Origin: Coemansia sp. RSA 1804
Taxonomy: Eukaryota > Kickxellomycota > Kickxellomycetes > Kickxellales > Kickxellaceae
Direction of reading: 5' to 3'
Assembly (NCBI GenBank): GCA_027578815.1
Contig: JANBTH010000547.1
Location: 1-14,993, forward strand
DNA length: 14,993 bases
Shown here: positions 1 to 8,871 of the stretch, piece by piece
How positions within the stretch are numbered: position 1 is the stretch's first letter
How the letters are laid out: the number at the start of each line of letters is the position of its first letter
Made by a program: the position numbers and the translations under genes
Notes under the pieces: generated by a model
Database searches by the model: none
What the model was told of the DNA's origin: nothing
The model's input: only the letters and a program-made list of their open reading frames with translations

Positions 1-35
1 TGCTGGTGCGCCAGGTGCCAGTAACCTCAAGCATC

Positions 36-68
36 AATGCTGTATTAATGCTGCGTTAATGCTAGCAT
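36..68. repeat. short imperfect tandem repeat, about 3 x 11 bases
   Basis: Three adjacent 11-base units start at 36, 47 and 58, each beginning AATGCT and diverging in the last few bases (AATGCTGTATT, AATGCTGCGTT, AATGCTAGCAT). It lies in the 3' flank of the F-box gene. It is probably a small slippage repeat; no function is visible. Confidence 0.5.
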
Positions 69-116
69 GATCTGTTATTGTTGTATGGAATACAGCCACA
101 TAACACATCGTCAGCG

Positions 117-1862
117 TCAGTATGGTGGGGCATATCTTCTAAACTCTATGTAAGAAAGCCTCGATTGTAGATACCGACGTTGCTCATCTGGAAACGTAAA
201 CATTGGTAAACGGCACCGTCGTAATGTTGGAAGATGAGTTAGGCAATCAAGCAGAGACAAGGTTTTGCGTTGAGCCTTATAATCGTCTTCAAAGTGGCTA
301 GCAGACCCCAAAACACTGAAAAGGGCATCATCCTCATTGTCAGCCTCAGTATATATGCTGTTGACTATAAGATATCTTATGCGACTTGAAAATGGCGCGC
401 ATACTTTGTCTGTAGTTGCGGTCTTGCTTGAAACGGTGTTATCTTTAGCATTGAATGTAAACCACAGAGTGTGCAAATATGGCAGCAATCCCAGCAACAT
501 CTGCAACGTATCAGTTGATAAGACAAGACGCGACGTGTAGAGCGTATGCAGCCACTGCATATTCCATGGATGATCAGTTACCAATAAAGAGGTAAGACAA
601 CATCCTTCGTATTCGTTATTTGAGCTTGCAACATCTAGAGAGCGAAGATGCGGTAGTCCTAATAGTCGCGCAACCCACAGGTCGTTTTCCTTGGGCACTA
701 TAAAACTACCTGCATGCGAAATGCGAAGGCTCTGAAGTCCTCTGCAGTTTTGTTCAATTAGCGCGCTGGTTTCTGGACATGCAACCGGCACAACAAGATT
801 TAAAAGCGATTTCCAAATGTGCTGGAATATGATGGTCCAAAACTGATGTGCCTCACGACGAGCAGCCTCTTCGGTACGCATTCCAGTAACGCTCAAAGAA
901 TGCAGACCCTTTGAGAGCATATGTAGCTGGATGTTATTTCTGCAGCAGTGTCTAAATCCCAAAGAACCAGATGACTGTGTTGCAGATTTCTGGCAGGGAC
1001 AAAACATCCGTATGCTGAGTGGGTACCGACCGCTGATCCTCAGCTCTTTCAATTCCTGTGGTATGTTTATATATAGCCTGCTTGCAATACCAAAATCAAA
1101 TTGCCGAAGATCGAGCGACTTTAATGCAGGCAGCAGCTGGGGAAGCTTTCCTAGAAGATAGTCAACCGAGCCTGCCATACAGGGCAAGGTAATATGTGTT
1201 AGACTTGTTGCGGATGTGTTTGCATTAAAACTACCAAGCAAAGAAAGCCTTCTGTATGGACTGTCTGGCGTAGGTGAAAGCAAAGCGCGTGGATCTTCGC
1301 TAACATGGAGCTGGTGCAGTTGTTTATGAATAGTAACCGAGCGCTGCAGTGTATCAAGCCAAGAATCCGCAGCACCTTCCAGAACAAGCACTTGGAGACA
1401 AGGGCAGGAGGCAGCAATGGCAGCCTGAATGCGTTGTACATTATATGGTGGCCAAGCGCCTATTGCAACCTGCTGGATATAGTCCCATCGCATGCTGAGC
1501 CATTCACATATAATTTCCGTTTTTGTTTTCGCACCACAAGCAGGTGCGGGAAACGCGTGTTGCACTGTAGTAGCATTATCTGGAGTTCCTCGACGGCGAA
1601 AGTTTCGTCGGTATTCTATAGCAGTTACATATCTGCCATATTGTTCATGTAGCATCTGCGGACTAGTGACATTTTCCCAGTCGCTGATCTCAATCTTGCT
1701 CCACACAGATGGCAAGCAAATGTAGCGCCAAAGCGTATTAACGCGACAGAGTGCACGCAAAGAGCTCTTATCTGCAAATCCGCTGATGTGAAGCAGTATC
1801 TCGAAAGGCAGCTCTCGCTTATCCGCCGAGTATTCCATCGACAATATACAAGTATTACTCAA
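117..1862 (-). CDS. F-box protein with degenerate leucine-rich repeats
   Basis: A 581-residue single-exon protein. The N-terminus (about residues 17-62) reads as an F-box: ELPFEILLHISGF, then a Leu/Cys/Val core (LRALCRVNTLWRYI), ending LPSVWSKIEI. F-box proteins are the substrate-recognition subunits of SCF (Skp1-cullin-F-box) ubiquitin ligases, with the F-box binding Skp1. The rest shows spaced LxxLxL-type segments such as LQVLVLEGA, LKSLDLRQF, LQSLRISHA and LRSLDVASS, consistent with a worn leucine-rich-repeat substrate domain. Fungal genomes, early-diverging ones especially, often carry large families of such genes, so the individual substrate cannot be guessed. The start is the first Met of the open frame and lies 17 residues before the F-box; a second Met at residue 9 (MEYSADKRELP) is also possible. 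The stop is TGA at 117-119. It lies on the same strand as UPF1 with 279 bases between them. Confidence 0.8.
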   Translation of the reverse strand: MSNTCILSMEYSADKRELPFEILLHISGFADKSSLRALCRVNTLWRYICLPSVWSKIEISDWENVTSPQMLHEQYGRYVTAIEYRRNFRRRGTPDNATTVQHAFPAPACGAKTKTEIICEWLSMRWDYIQQVAIGAWPPYNVQRIQAAIAASCPCLQVLVLEGAADSWLDTLQRSVTIHKQLHQLHVSEDPRALLSPTPDSPYRRLSLLGSFNANTSATSLTHITLPCMAGSVDYLLGKLPQLLPALKSLDLRQFDFGIASRLYINIPQELKELRISGRYPLSIRMFCPCQKSATQSSGSLGFRHCCRNNIQLHMLSKGLHSLSVTGMRTEEAARREAHQFWTIIFQHIWKSLLNLVVPVACPETSALIEQNCRGLQSLRISHAGSFIVPKENDLWVARLLGLPHLRSLDVASSNNEYEGCCLTSLLVTDHPWNMQWLHTLYTSRLVLSTDTLQMLLGLLPYLHTLWFTFNAKDNTVSSKTATTDKVCAPFSSRIRYLIVNSIYTEADNEDDALFSVLGSASHFEDDYKAQRKTLSLLDCLTHLPTLRRCRLPMFTFPDEQRRYLQSRLSYIEFRRYAPPY

Positions 1863-1943
1863 CCTAGAACCCTACAGCAATAACCTCTACGCCTGTTGAT
1901 GCAATGAAAAGAAACAAAAAGCTGAAAAGGAGTATGATGCCGG

Positions 1944-1949
1944 TTTATT
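1944..1949 (-). terminator. possible polyadenylation signal for UPF1
   Basis: The minus strand reads AATAAA here, about 190 bases past the UPF1 stop codon. It is the only canonical AATAAA I noticed in the 279-base gap between UPF1 and the F-box gene. The rest of the gap (1863-2141) must also hold the F-box promoter; I see nothing else definite there. Confidence 0.3.
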
Positions 1950-2141
1950 CTATTACCTATTAGCCAGCGCGCTTGAGAAGGGGAAGGGAAAGGCGATAAG
2001 GAAATGAGGCACTCCCACAGAATGTTTCAGCTAATCTAAAGTACAAAGTGTGCAGTAAAAGAGACATCCTGTTCGAAATCAAAATGAACCACATGCTTGT
2101 TTTAATCAATATAAAAATAAAAAGATAGCAGCGAGACATCT

Positions 2142-5100
2142 TCAATATTGTGTAAAGTTCTGGGTGCCAAACTCTTGTGTGAGTTGGGATGAATCGTCCG
2201 CTAGTGCAAACTGTGATACGCCGCCATATAGTATGGAGTCCTGCGTCAAGAACTGCTGCGAGTGTACGTGGCCATTGTTACTGGCAGTAATACCACGCAC
2301 GTTTTGAAGAGCAGACGTTTTGCTATCCCTGGCAATTCCCCTGCGAAGAGAATTTAGATTCTCGTTTGCCGAAAGACCGCTGGTGCTGGAATTCGGTGTA
2401 TTCGCAATGAAAACGCGATCGCTTTGACTAAATAGGATAGAGGCATGCATCCGTGGAGTGAACGTATTTCCAGCTTTATCACGCTGCTCATTGATAGAGG
2501 CTTGCGTGTCCACAGCGAAGGACGGTGCCCCATGAGCGGAACTCGCAGGTTGTGTATAAGACGCGTCTGTGCCACCCCCGCCTCCAAAAGGGCCATTCAA
2601 AAGTACTGTGTCTTGTTGAGTCAGTTGCTGAGATTGAAGATCAAAGTCCTGCGAAAAGAACTGCGATGACATCGGGTCAATGTATGATGCCTGAGTGAGC
2701 AGAGCAGATGTGGTGCCGCCATACATACTGTTCCTGTAGATCGAGCTATTCAACACAGTGAGTGGATCCTTTCCGGCAGCATAACTATTCACGCTTGCAG
2801 AAGTTGTCTGGGGCGATGAGGATGCCAAATCAGGTGGAATGTAGCGCATCGTACTGCGGCCAACAAGCTGAGCTAGGCGATCACTGCTTGCTGCGCCAGG
2901 GGCGGCGCTTGCTGGAATAGCCACGCCCCTTGTAGTGAGCGGCTGGCTCCCTTTTGGCATGCGTGGCTTGCTAAGACGGGCTGTGCTCTGGACAAGATTA
3001 TCTAGCTGACCCTCAACAAGAACATTGTGAGACTTGTAGTACGAAAGAAGCTCATGCCAGAGCGGATTTCGACTAAGTGCCCTTGGGCTACCGAGCACAA
3101 TAATGCCGTACTTGGCACGAGTGAGAGCAACATTTAGGCGCCTTGGATCACTCAGAAAACCGATGCCGTGGTGATCATTATTACGCACACAGCTCACAAT
3201 AATATAGTCCTTTTCACGGCCCTGAAACGCGTCGACACTAGCAACCTCAACCTCCTTGTAGAGATCGTCAGCTAGAGAGCCAGTCTGCGACATGTGGTGC
3301 ACAATCCAGCTCCGCTGCCCCTCATAAGGAGTAATAACGCCAATCTGCTCAGGTTTTAAACTCGCTTTAAGCATACACGTGACAATCTTCTCACAGGCGC
3401 TTGCCTCAACTCGGTTGATATACGATGTTCCGCTTGAAGCTATTTCTTCCGCACCGCCACAAGCAAGAAGCATCATTGGCTTGTCTAGGTTTGGCCACGG
3501 AAATCCTATGCCGCTACGCGTTCTTTCCTGAGCGGTGACACCATTCTGCAGCGACCCCTCATAAAAGAAGTTACTCGGGAACTCGGACAAGCAAGGATGC
3601 ATACGATATTGAACGACCAGCCGATGTGGACGCAAACCAAGAAGAACAAGACGCTCAAACAGCGACTGGCTGAGTCCGGCGTTAGCTGCTGTTTTGCTGA
3701 CTATCACCGGGCCAAGCTGTTGGTGATCACCAATAAGCACGACTTGACGCGCTCCCATCACCAACGGGATCAGACTTTCGGGTTCCGACGCTTGTGTGCT
3801 CTCATCAATAAGTACAGTGCGGAATTGGAACTTGGAAAGCCGCTTGTCGCCAGCACCGGCGCAGGTACACAGAATGACATCGGCATGCTTAAGAATCTCC
3901 ATCTCTGACTCCAAGCGCAATCTGCGATACTGGTTCTGGTCCTTGATGCTCAGCTCGCCAACGGTCATCCGAAGACGATGGAGTTTCTGAAGCTCGGGAA
4001 TCGTGTCGTTCATCATAGCCTGAGTGTGCAGCTCAAGATGAGAAATGCGGGATTCCAGCTCTTCACGGTTCCGAGCGGTGACACGAACAACACGCAGTCC
4101 AGTGCTGTGTATTTTCTCAGTTAGCTGGTTTACGGCTACGTTGCTTGGCGCACATACAAGCACCTTTCCAGCGTTTGCCTTGGCAAGATGGTAAACAAGT
4201 GTTGCTGAGGTAACTGTCTTCCCGGTGCCGGGAGGGCCCTGGATTAGGCTAAGCGGGCTCTTTAGCGCGGACTTTATTGCGTCAATTTGCGACGTGTTGA
4301 GCTCCGGAAGCCCTGGCGCATTGAACTGCCTTGGGTACTTTGTGTCAAGCTCAATCTTCTGAATGTCATGGCCCAAAAGCTTATGGTATATGTACTCGCT
4401 AACAGAAGACTCCATGACTGCAAACCTTTTCATTGCACTCTGCATTCGGTCAAATGTCGTTGACTTCCACACAAAGTCAACAGAAAACCCATTCATTATG
4501 CTGGTCGGGGCATCCATGGACGACATCTCAACGCAAATCTCATCGCTGGAGTTGTTTGGCAGCTTTATAACGTTGCCACTTCCGCTCCAGGGTTCATTCA
4601 GCAAGCTGCCGGAATAAGAGATGCGAAGCTCGTCGCCAATGGCCAGGCGAACCTCTCCAAGCTCATACTTTGGCAGATGAAGATAGGCAAATCTACGACG
4701 GTTCAGACCCGTGTCCCAACGCACCGCAATCCCGTCTTCCGTTTGGGCCTCCTTCACGCGGCGGTCATAATCGGCTTCTACCTTGACGAGCGGACCAAAT
4801 ATGCTCTGGTACTGGTAAGCATCCTCGTAGCGAAGCAAAACCTTGTCCACCTCCTCCTCTGCTTCGGCCTTTCCAGCCTCGCTACGTGCTGCACTGTTGC
4901 TCTGTGCCCACATATCCTCAATGATACCAATCTGTTGCGAGGTCATTTTCTTTGAGTCTCTTAAAGTTTTGGCCGAAGGCACTCTAACCAGCCAGCTGAT
5001 CAGCTGTCGCTCATGAATTAGAGGCTGCCACTGGATGGTGTCCCACATTACATCCTTTGACGATGGCGCTGAAGCGCACGGCCTGCAAAGAATCACTACA

Positions 5101-5570
5101 ATGGTGTCGCCCTTTGCCGGAATGAACCCCAGCGAAAACACGTTGCGTACACCACAGTTGTAGCACTCAAGGATCGTGTCTCCAAGCTGACCATCTGGAT
5201 GAAGCTGCACTTCCTTGTGGTGCGCTCTGACTAGATGCCAAATAATGTGCGAGCTGGAGGTACCTCCACGCGCATTACAAAACCATCGTTTGCATGCCAG
5301 ACATTTTATGACGCTGTTTCGGCTGTGGATAGCGCAGTAGGAGCACGCATGTTCCGGGAGAGCCTCACCGTTGCCAACATCCCCAGAAGCGCAGTCAGGA
5401 CTATGTCTGTCATCCAAAGCGAGCTGTGACAGTTGCGAGTCATCGACGTCGCCTATCTCGGCGCTTTTTTCTGGAATACAGCCATAGGCGTCATCAGACC
5501 TTTCGTTGTTGCTGTTCTGCTTAACCAAGGCTGCACCGGCTTCTACAGAAAGTGGTTCTTTCTCGTGCAT
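2142..5570 (-). CDS. UPF1: UPF1/NAM7, ATP-dependent RNA helicase of nonsense-mediated decay
   Basis: A 1142-residue single-exon superfamily 1 helicase. It unwinds RNA using ATP and, with UPF2/UPF3 and release factors, marks mRNAs with premature stops for decay in the cytoplasm. Domain order: a short acidic N-terminus with two SQ sites (DDSQLSQLALDD); a Cys/His-rich UPF2-binding zinc domain at about 74-170 (HACSYC, KRWFCN, ECYNCG); domain 1B with LLRYEDAYQYQ; helicase core with Walker A QGPPGTGKT (Lys451), Walker B LIDEST (Asp589/Glu590), then GDHQQLGP, QYRMHP, VDAFQGREKD and RRLNVALTRAKYG. Residues from about 858 to the end form a low-complexity tail with 16 SQ or TQ dipeptides, ending FTQY. 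The core follows human UPF1 closely (recalled from knowledge, not aligned by software). Small oddities in the zinc domain are reported as a finding. The stop is TGA at 2142-2144. The start Met is the first in the frame. The gene is divergent from NTF2. Confidence 0.97.
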   Translation of the reverse strand: MHEKEPLSVEAGAALVKQNSNNERSDDAYGCIPEKSAEIGDVDDSQLSQLALDDRHSPDCASGDVGNGEALPEHACSYCAIHSRNSVIKCLACKRWFCNARGGTSSSHIIWHLVRAHHKEVQLHPDGQLGDTILECYNCGVRNVFSLGFIPAKGDTIVVILCRPCASAPSSKDVMWDTIQWQPLIHERQLISWLVRVPSAKTLRDSKKMTSQQIGIIEDMWAQSNSAARSEAGKAEAEEEVDKVLLRYEDAYQYQSIFGPLVKVEADYDRRVKEAQTEDGIAVRWDTGLNRRRFAYLHLPKYELGEVRLAIGDELRISYSGSLLNEPWSGSGNVIKLPNNSSDEICVEMSSMDAPTSIMNGFSVDFVWKSTTFDRMQSAMKRFAVMESSVSEYIYHKLLGHDIQKIELDTKYPRQFNAPGLPELNTSQIDAIKSALKSPLSLIQGPPGTGKTVTSATLVYHLAKANAGKVLVCAPSNVAVNQLTEKIHSTGLRVVRVTARNREELESRISHLELHTQAMMNDTIPELQKLHRLRMTVGELSIKDQNQYRRLRLESEMEILKHADVILCTCAGAGDKRLSKFQFRTVLIDESTQASEPESLIPLVMGARQVVLIGDHQQLGPVIVSKTAANAGLSQSLFERLVLLGLRPHRLVVQYRMHPCLSEFPSNFFYEGSLQNGVTAQERTRSGIGFPWPNLDKPMMLLACGGAEEIASSGTSYINRVEASACEKIVTCMLKASLKPEQIGVITPYEGQRSWIVHHMSQTGSLADDLYKEVEVASVDAFQGREKDYIIVSCVRNNDHHGIGFLSDPRRLNVALTRAKYGIIVLGSPRALSRNPLWHELLSYYKSHNVLVEGQLDNLVQSTARLSKPRMPKGSQPLTTRGVAIPASAAPGAASSDRLAQLVGRSTMRYIPPDLASSSPQTTSASVNSYAAGKDPLTVLNSSIYRNSMYGGTTSALLTQASYIDPMSSQFFSQDFDLQSQQLTQQDTVLLNGPFGGGGGTDASYTQPASSAHGAPSFAVDTQASINEQRDKAGNTFTPRMHASILFSQSDRVFIANTPNSSTSGLSANENLNSLRRGIARDSKTSALQNVRGITASNNGHVHSQQFLTQDSILYGGVSQFALADDSSQLTQEFGTQNFTQY

Positions 5571-6129
5571 TGAGAATAAAAGTCAAGAGAAGCAAGACAG
5601 TCCGTGATCCTTGCAGCAGACAGGTGGCTGCTGCCACAGTAAAATCAAAAGATGGCTGTTACAAAAATAAAGGAGCTGGAAAGAGCTGTTTTCTTCTACT
5701 CAAACATCAAGCAGAAAGTCAAAACAAAATAAAACAACACCAGAGAAAAATAGAGATAGGTGATGAAAAGGGAAAAAGACATTTACTTGAGAAAGAAAGA
5801 AAGAAAGAGAAGCTACTAAAAATGTTTAATGAAATAAATAAAAAATTTTATTCCTATTTTTATTTAAATCATCCAATAGCGTGCGAGGCAACGAGCCCTC
5901 AAAACCGTGTCCCTAATTTCCATTCAACCCTCCCAGCTGGCAAAAACGGAAGCCATTCGAGAAAAAGAGCTGCATTAGTTGATGTGTTGAGGAGGGAAAT
6001 ATTGTATTTATGTTTTCTGTTTCACCTTCCATTTTTCCTTTGCTTTTACCCATTCTTTTACGCACTTTAAAGTGTCTATACATACTTCTCTTTCGACTTA
6101 GCAGGTGTTAACCAACGTTGAACGTGATC
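5571..6129. other. UPF1-NTF2 divergent intergenic region
   Basis: 559 bases between the two start codons, strongly A-rich on the plus strand in its first half. It contains a (GAAA)4 run at 5791-5807, an AT-rich block at about 5820-5870 and a CCAAT pentamer at 5873-5877. A 172-codon plus-strand frame (5552-6070) spans it but begins inside UPF1 antisense and encodes Lys-rich low-complexity sequence, so I do not call it a gene. This is most likely a shared promoter with both 5' untranslated regions. No TATA box is obvious near either start. Confidence 0.45.
5791..5807 (+). repeat. (GAAA)n microsatellite
   Basis: Four tandem GAAA units plus one base, inside a purine-rich stretch of the UPF1-NTF2 intergenic region. 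A simple-sequence repeat with no visible function. Confidence 0.6.
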
Positions 6130-6923
6130 ATGAGCGACTTTGATGCTATTGGCAAGCAATTTGTCGAATTCTACTACCAGACATTCGACTCTAATCGTAG
6201 CGGACTAGCTTCTCTTTACGTATGTTGATCTGAATTTACAGCTCTCGAGTTGATTGTGGCAAAGTTGCTGATTTCATAGAGAAAAATTGCCGCAAAAAGT
6301 CCAGCGCAGGAGATGGAAAAGAGTTGTGGCAAACACTTTCAATTACTCTCCATCTGTTTTGGAATCCCAGAAAAAGACAAGCCTGATAAACGGGCTCTTT
6401 GTAAAGCCAGCAGCCACACATCCTTACATGACTGTTTCTTGCTTGTTTGTCTTTCCATTTCTTGTCAAGCCTTCTTCTGTGACAAGTAGCGTGGGTGCCT
6501 GTTGAAAAAAAGCAGCTTACACATGTGTGCAACGCATCATACTACACTCTCTAGATACCGTTGTTTATATATCGCCCTACTAACATTGGCGGACAGTTCC
6601 TGTCTAACAGAATCCCCTGTTGTGCTTGTTAACATTTGTAGAGGGATGTTTCGATGATGACGTGGGAGGGTTCTCAGTTCCGGAGCTCAGAGAACATTCT
6701 GGAGAAAATTGTATCGCTACCATTCCAGCGGGTTGCACATAAGATAACCACCATAGATGTGCAGCCTTCACTCCCGAATGTCAAGGCGGCAGTCATTGTA
6801 GTAACCGGCCAGCTCCTTGTAGACGAGGAGACGAAGCCTCAACAATACACCCAGATGTTCCAACTTGTTGAGGACAACGGATACTTTATCTACAACGACG
6901 TTTTCCGCCTCAACTATGCTTAA
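6130..6923 (+). CDS. NTF2: NTF2, nuclear transport factor 2 (Ran-GDP importer), two exons
   Basis: Exon 1 is 6130-6219 (30 codons), the intron is 6220-6641 (422 bases, GTATGT...TAG, phase 0) and exon 2 is 6642-6923, giving 123 residues. NTF2 is a small homodimeric cone-shaped protein that carries Ran-GDP into the nucleus through FG nucleoporins. The N-terminus MSDFDAIGKQFVEFYYQTFD and the junction reading SLYRDVSMMTWEG match the NTF2 family, where LYR is followed by a short link and a Met/Leu-Thr segment. Later family features are IVSLPFQRVAHKITTID, VTGQLLVDEE and the ending NDVFRLNYA, close to the yeast ending. The length is typical (yeast 125, human 127). The splice is supported because it restores the family sequence across the junction without a gap. 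Upstream AG dinucleotides in the intron (6593-6610) would lead to an early stop or the wrong frame. The intron carries a TACTAAC-type branch site near 6579 and a TTAAC near 6630. Confidence 0.93.
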
Positions 6924-7255
6924 TAATTTTGATAGAGCACAAGATTGCTGTTCTTTAGCAGTCTCTCTACTTGTCGTTTCACATATTCCCTTTGCCACTT
7001 TGCTTATTTCGAGATTATAAAAGCAAAGCATCTGTTTCTTAATAAACTACTTGGCAGCTTTCTCTCATTTGGCTTTCTTTGTATCCATCTCCTTACTTTA
7101 GACATTACCTTGACTTCTTTTAAGCCTGGCCTTGAGAACAGCGAGATGGGTAGAGCTGTATTAGAAAACAATAACGTGGATGGGGCATACTCTACATCCA
7201 AAATCAAGTAAAAAACGGAGAACGGTATCCTAGACGGATCTGCCGAGGCCCATCC
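6924..7255. other. convergent 3' region between NTF2 and the first surface-protein gene
   Basis: 332 bases shared as 3' flanks by NTF2 (plus) and the surface protein (minus). It contains a plus-strand AATAAA at 7041-7046. Short open frames on both strands here (for example 6945-7211 plus and 7004-7207 minus) mirror each other and resemble nothing I know; I do not call them genes. Confidence 0.5.
7041..7046 (+). terminator. polyadenylation signal for NTF2
   Basis: Canonical AATAAA 118 bases after the NTF2 stop codon, in an AT-rich 3' flank. A reasonable candidate for NTF2 mRNA 3' end formation. Confidence 0.45.
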
Positions 7256-8306
7256 TTAAGCAACAAGTAGCATTAGCATGGACGTTAGCAATGCAGCCCA
7301 GAGGGTGGTGGCACTCGTCGATACAGAACGCGATCCAGCATTAGGATTGTAGTTCCTAGGCACACCATCGTTTGTCTGGTCGTAGCGCGAATTGTACATT
7401 GAAAACGGCAGCATGAACTGAAACAGTCGCCCAGGATAAACGTGAGTGCTGTTATCCCAGCCAATGTCGCTGTCGTAGATGTATAGCTTGTAGCCGGTGC
7501 CTTCTCTCAATGTGTAGCCAGGCGGGCTCTCAGTAATTGTGTCCCATGTGTAAGCCATATTTGCTGCACTAACATTCTGGCCAATATACCAGTATAGCGG
7601 CTTTGTTGTTCCAGGCTGGTAGAATCCTTCGGGCATCTGGCCACGGAGTGTGATCCGTGACGGCGGTTTCTTCATATTGTCGTCATAGTTCCATTGAAGC
7701 TTTACCTTGGAATTGATTTCAAACAGTGGAGACTCGACAGACTGAGGTGGTGTTTTCATAACGATACGACCAGGCTGGCCGTTGCTCGTCCCACTGCTGG
7801 TGCTTGATGGCGAGCTGGAGCTGCTTGTTTTTGATGGAGAACCAGAAGCACCATTATTGTTAAGACTAATTCCAAATCCGCTATTGTCGTTGCTGCTGCT
7901 GCTGCTGCTGCTGCTACCTGTTGCTGTTGGGCTATTGCTGGTACCACCAACGTTTATGGTGAGATCACGGTTGTTTTTGTCGTCGCTATCTTTACCAGCT
8001 GCCCCAGCTTCATTTGTGCCTATATATATGAATAAGTAAGTAGCATACGTTTGTTTTTCAGATAAAAAGCTGAACAATTATTACAGTAGTGATGCCATTG
8101 GCTTTTCTTTCATTTTCATTATGTGAAAACCGACAAGCCAAATGTGAAGCACCACATCCTCATATGATGGAATAGACTATGAAGATGTATACAAGTGGCC
8201 CAGAATACTAACCATCTGCAAGCGCGTTGCCGTGCTGACACAAAAACAGCAGCATAATAGTGGCCAAAATGGCAAGTGCCAAGCCGCGGGATACGCTGGG
8301 TAACAT
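7256..8306 (-). CDS. secreted, probably GPI-anchored Ser-rich surface protein (DUF7137-like), paralogue A, two exons
   Basis: Exon 1 is 8213-8306, the intron is 8020-8211 plus base 8212 (donor GTTAGT starting at 8212, acceptor TATATAG ending at 8020, phase 1) and exon 2 is 7256-8019, giving 285 residues. Residues 1-30 are a signal peptide (MLPSVSRGLALAILATIMLLFLC..., likely cut after ALA). Residues 31-115 are a Ser/Gly/Asn linker with eight Ser in a row (67-74) coded by an AGC repeat. Residues 116-255 are a compact domain with LQWNYDD, YWYIGQN, YTWDTIT, YKLYIYDSD and FSMYNSRYDQTNDGVP. The C-terminus (268-285, LWAALLTSMLMLLVA) is hydrophobic with no charged tail, as expected of a GPI signal. 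The domain resembles the fungal DUF7137-type wall/membrane proteins, though I assign that from memory with modest certainty. It is a tandem paralogue of the gene at 9044-10183, with the intron at the same place and phase. A Met within the intron (8077) gives a longer single-exon frame but no signal peptide, so I prefer the spliced model. Confidence 0.82.
7892..7915 (-). repeat. (AGC)8 microsatellite coding for poly-Ser
   Basis: Eight perfect AGC codons on the minus strand give eight consecutive Ser in the linker of surface protein A. Such a tract is prone to length change by slippage without breaking the frame. Confidence 0.85.
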
Positions 8307-8331
8307 TATGGCAAGTACGTTGCGCGTCTTG

Positions 8332-8337
8332 TTTATA
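8332..8337 (-). promoter_or_regulatory. possible TATA element of surface protein A
   Basis: The minus strand reads CTATAAAC here, with the TATAAA hexamer 26 bases upstream of the start codon. It would imply a very short 5' leader. A chance match in AT-rich sequence is possible. Confidence 0.25.
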
Positions 8338-8865
8338 GGCAGACTAGACAGATACCCTGTGCTATATTCAATATCAGAAACTAAAATGACCAGATATTCT
8401 GTTTACTAAAATTCTGGAAAAAAAGGTAAAAAAAGTTTAATAGAGCATATACAACACAGACAGAGCCTTGCTAAGGAAAGAGAAGAAGCTGGGAGTAATA
8501 AGCTGAGGCGTCAGCAAGAGTGCGCTCCTGGCATGAGAGGAACGCTGCCCAAGCATCTATTCTCTCCCTGTTTTTGTTTTATTTCGTATTTCATCAACGA
8601 GGGACCCGGTTGCGTCTGGATTGTGAGGCTGGAGCAGAGCCAAACGGCAGAGCTCATCAAGAAACAGAGTGGCGAGGACGCTGGAGGGGGGTATGCACAG
8701 CTGGTGTTGATGGGAAATAAGCAGTAGTGTGCGTATTCCTTTGTTTTCCTTTTGTTGGCAATACTGTTTGTGCGTGACAGCACAATTGCGGCTCACGTCG
8801 GGCACTGCAGCACAGAGAGGCCGCAAGAACAATGGGGTGAGAAGATCTAGCACGGAGCATGTATT

Positions 8866-8871
8866 TTTATT
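8866..8871 (-). terminator. possible polyadenylation signal of surface protein B
   Basis: Minus-strand AATAAA in an A-rich context, about 170 bases after the stop of the gene at 9044-10183. I noticed no nearer canonical hexamer. Confidence 0.3.

Noticed and set aside
3597..3908. 103-codon plus-strand frame inside UPF1
   Set aside because: Antisense to the helicase motifs of UPF1; no independent support.
5552..6070. 172-codon plus-strand open frame across the UPF1-NTF2 gap
   Set aside because: It starts inside UPF1 on the opposite strand, codes for Lys-rich then Phe/Leu-rich low-complexity sequence that follows base composition, and resembles no known protein. The A-rich, T-poor strand naturally lacks stops.
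6236..6532. 98-codon minus-strand frame inside the NTF2 intron
   Set aside because: No similarity that I can recognise, and its composition is ordinary; the intron assignment is well supported by the NTF2 junction.
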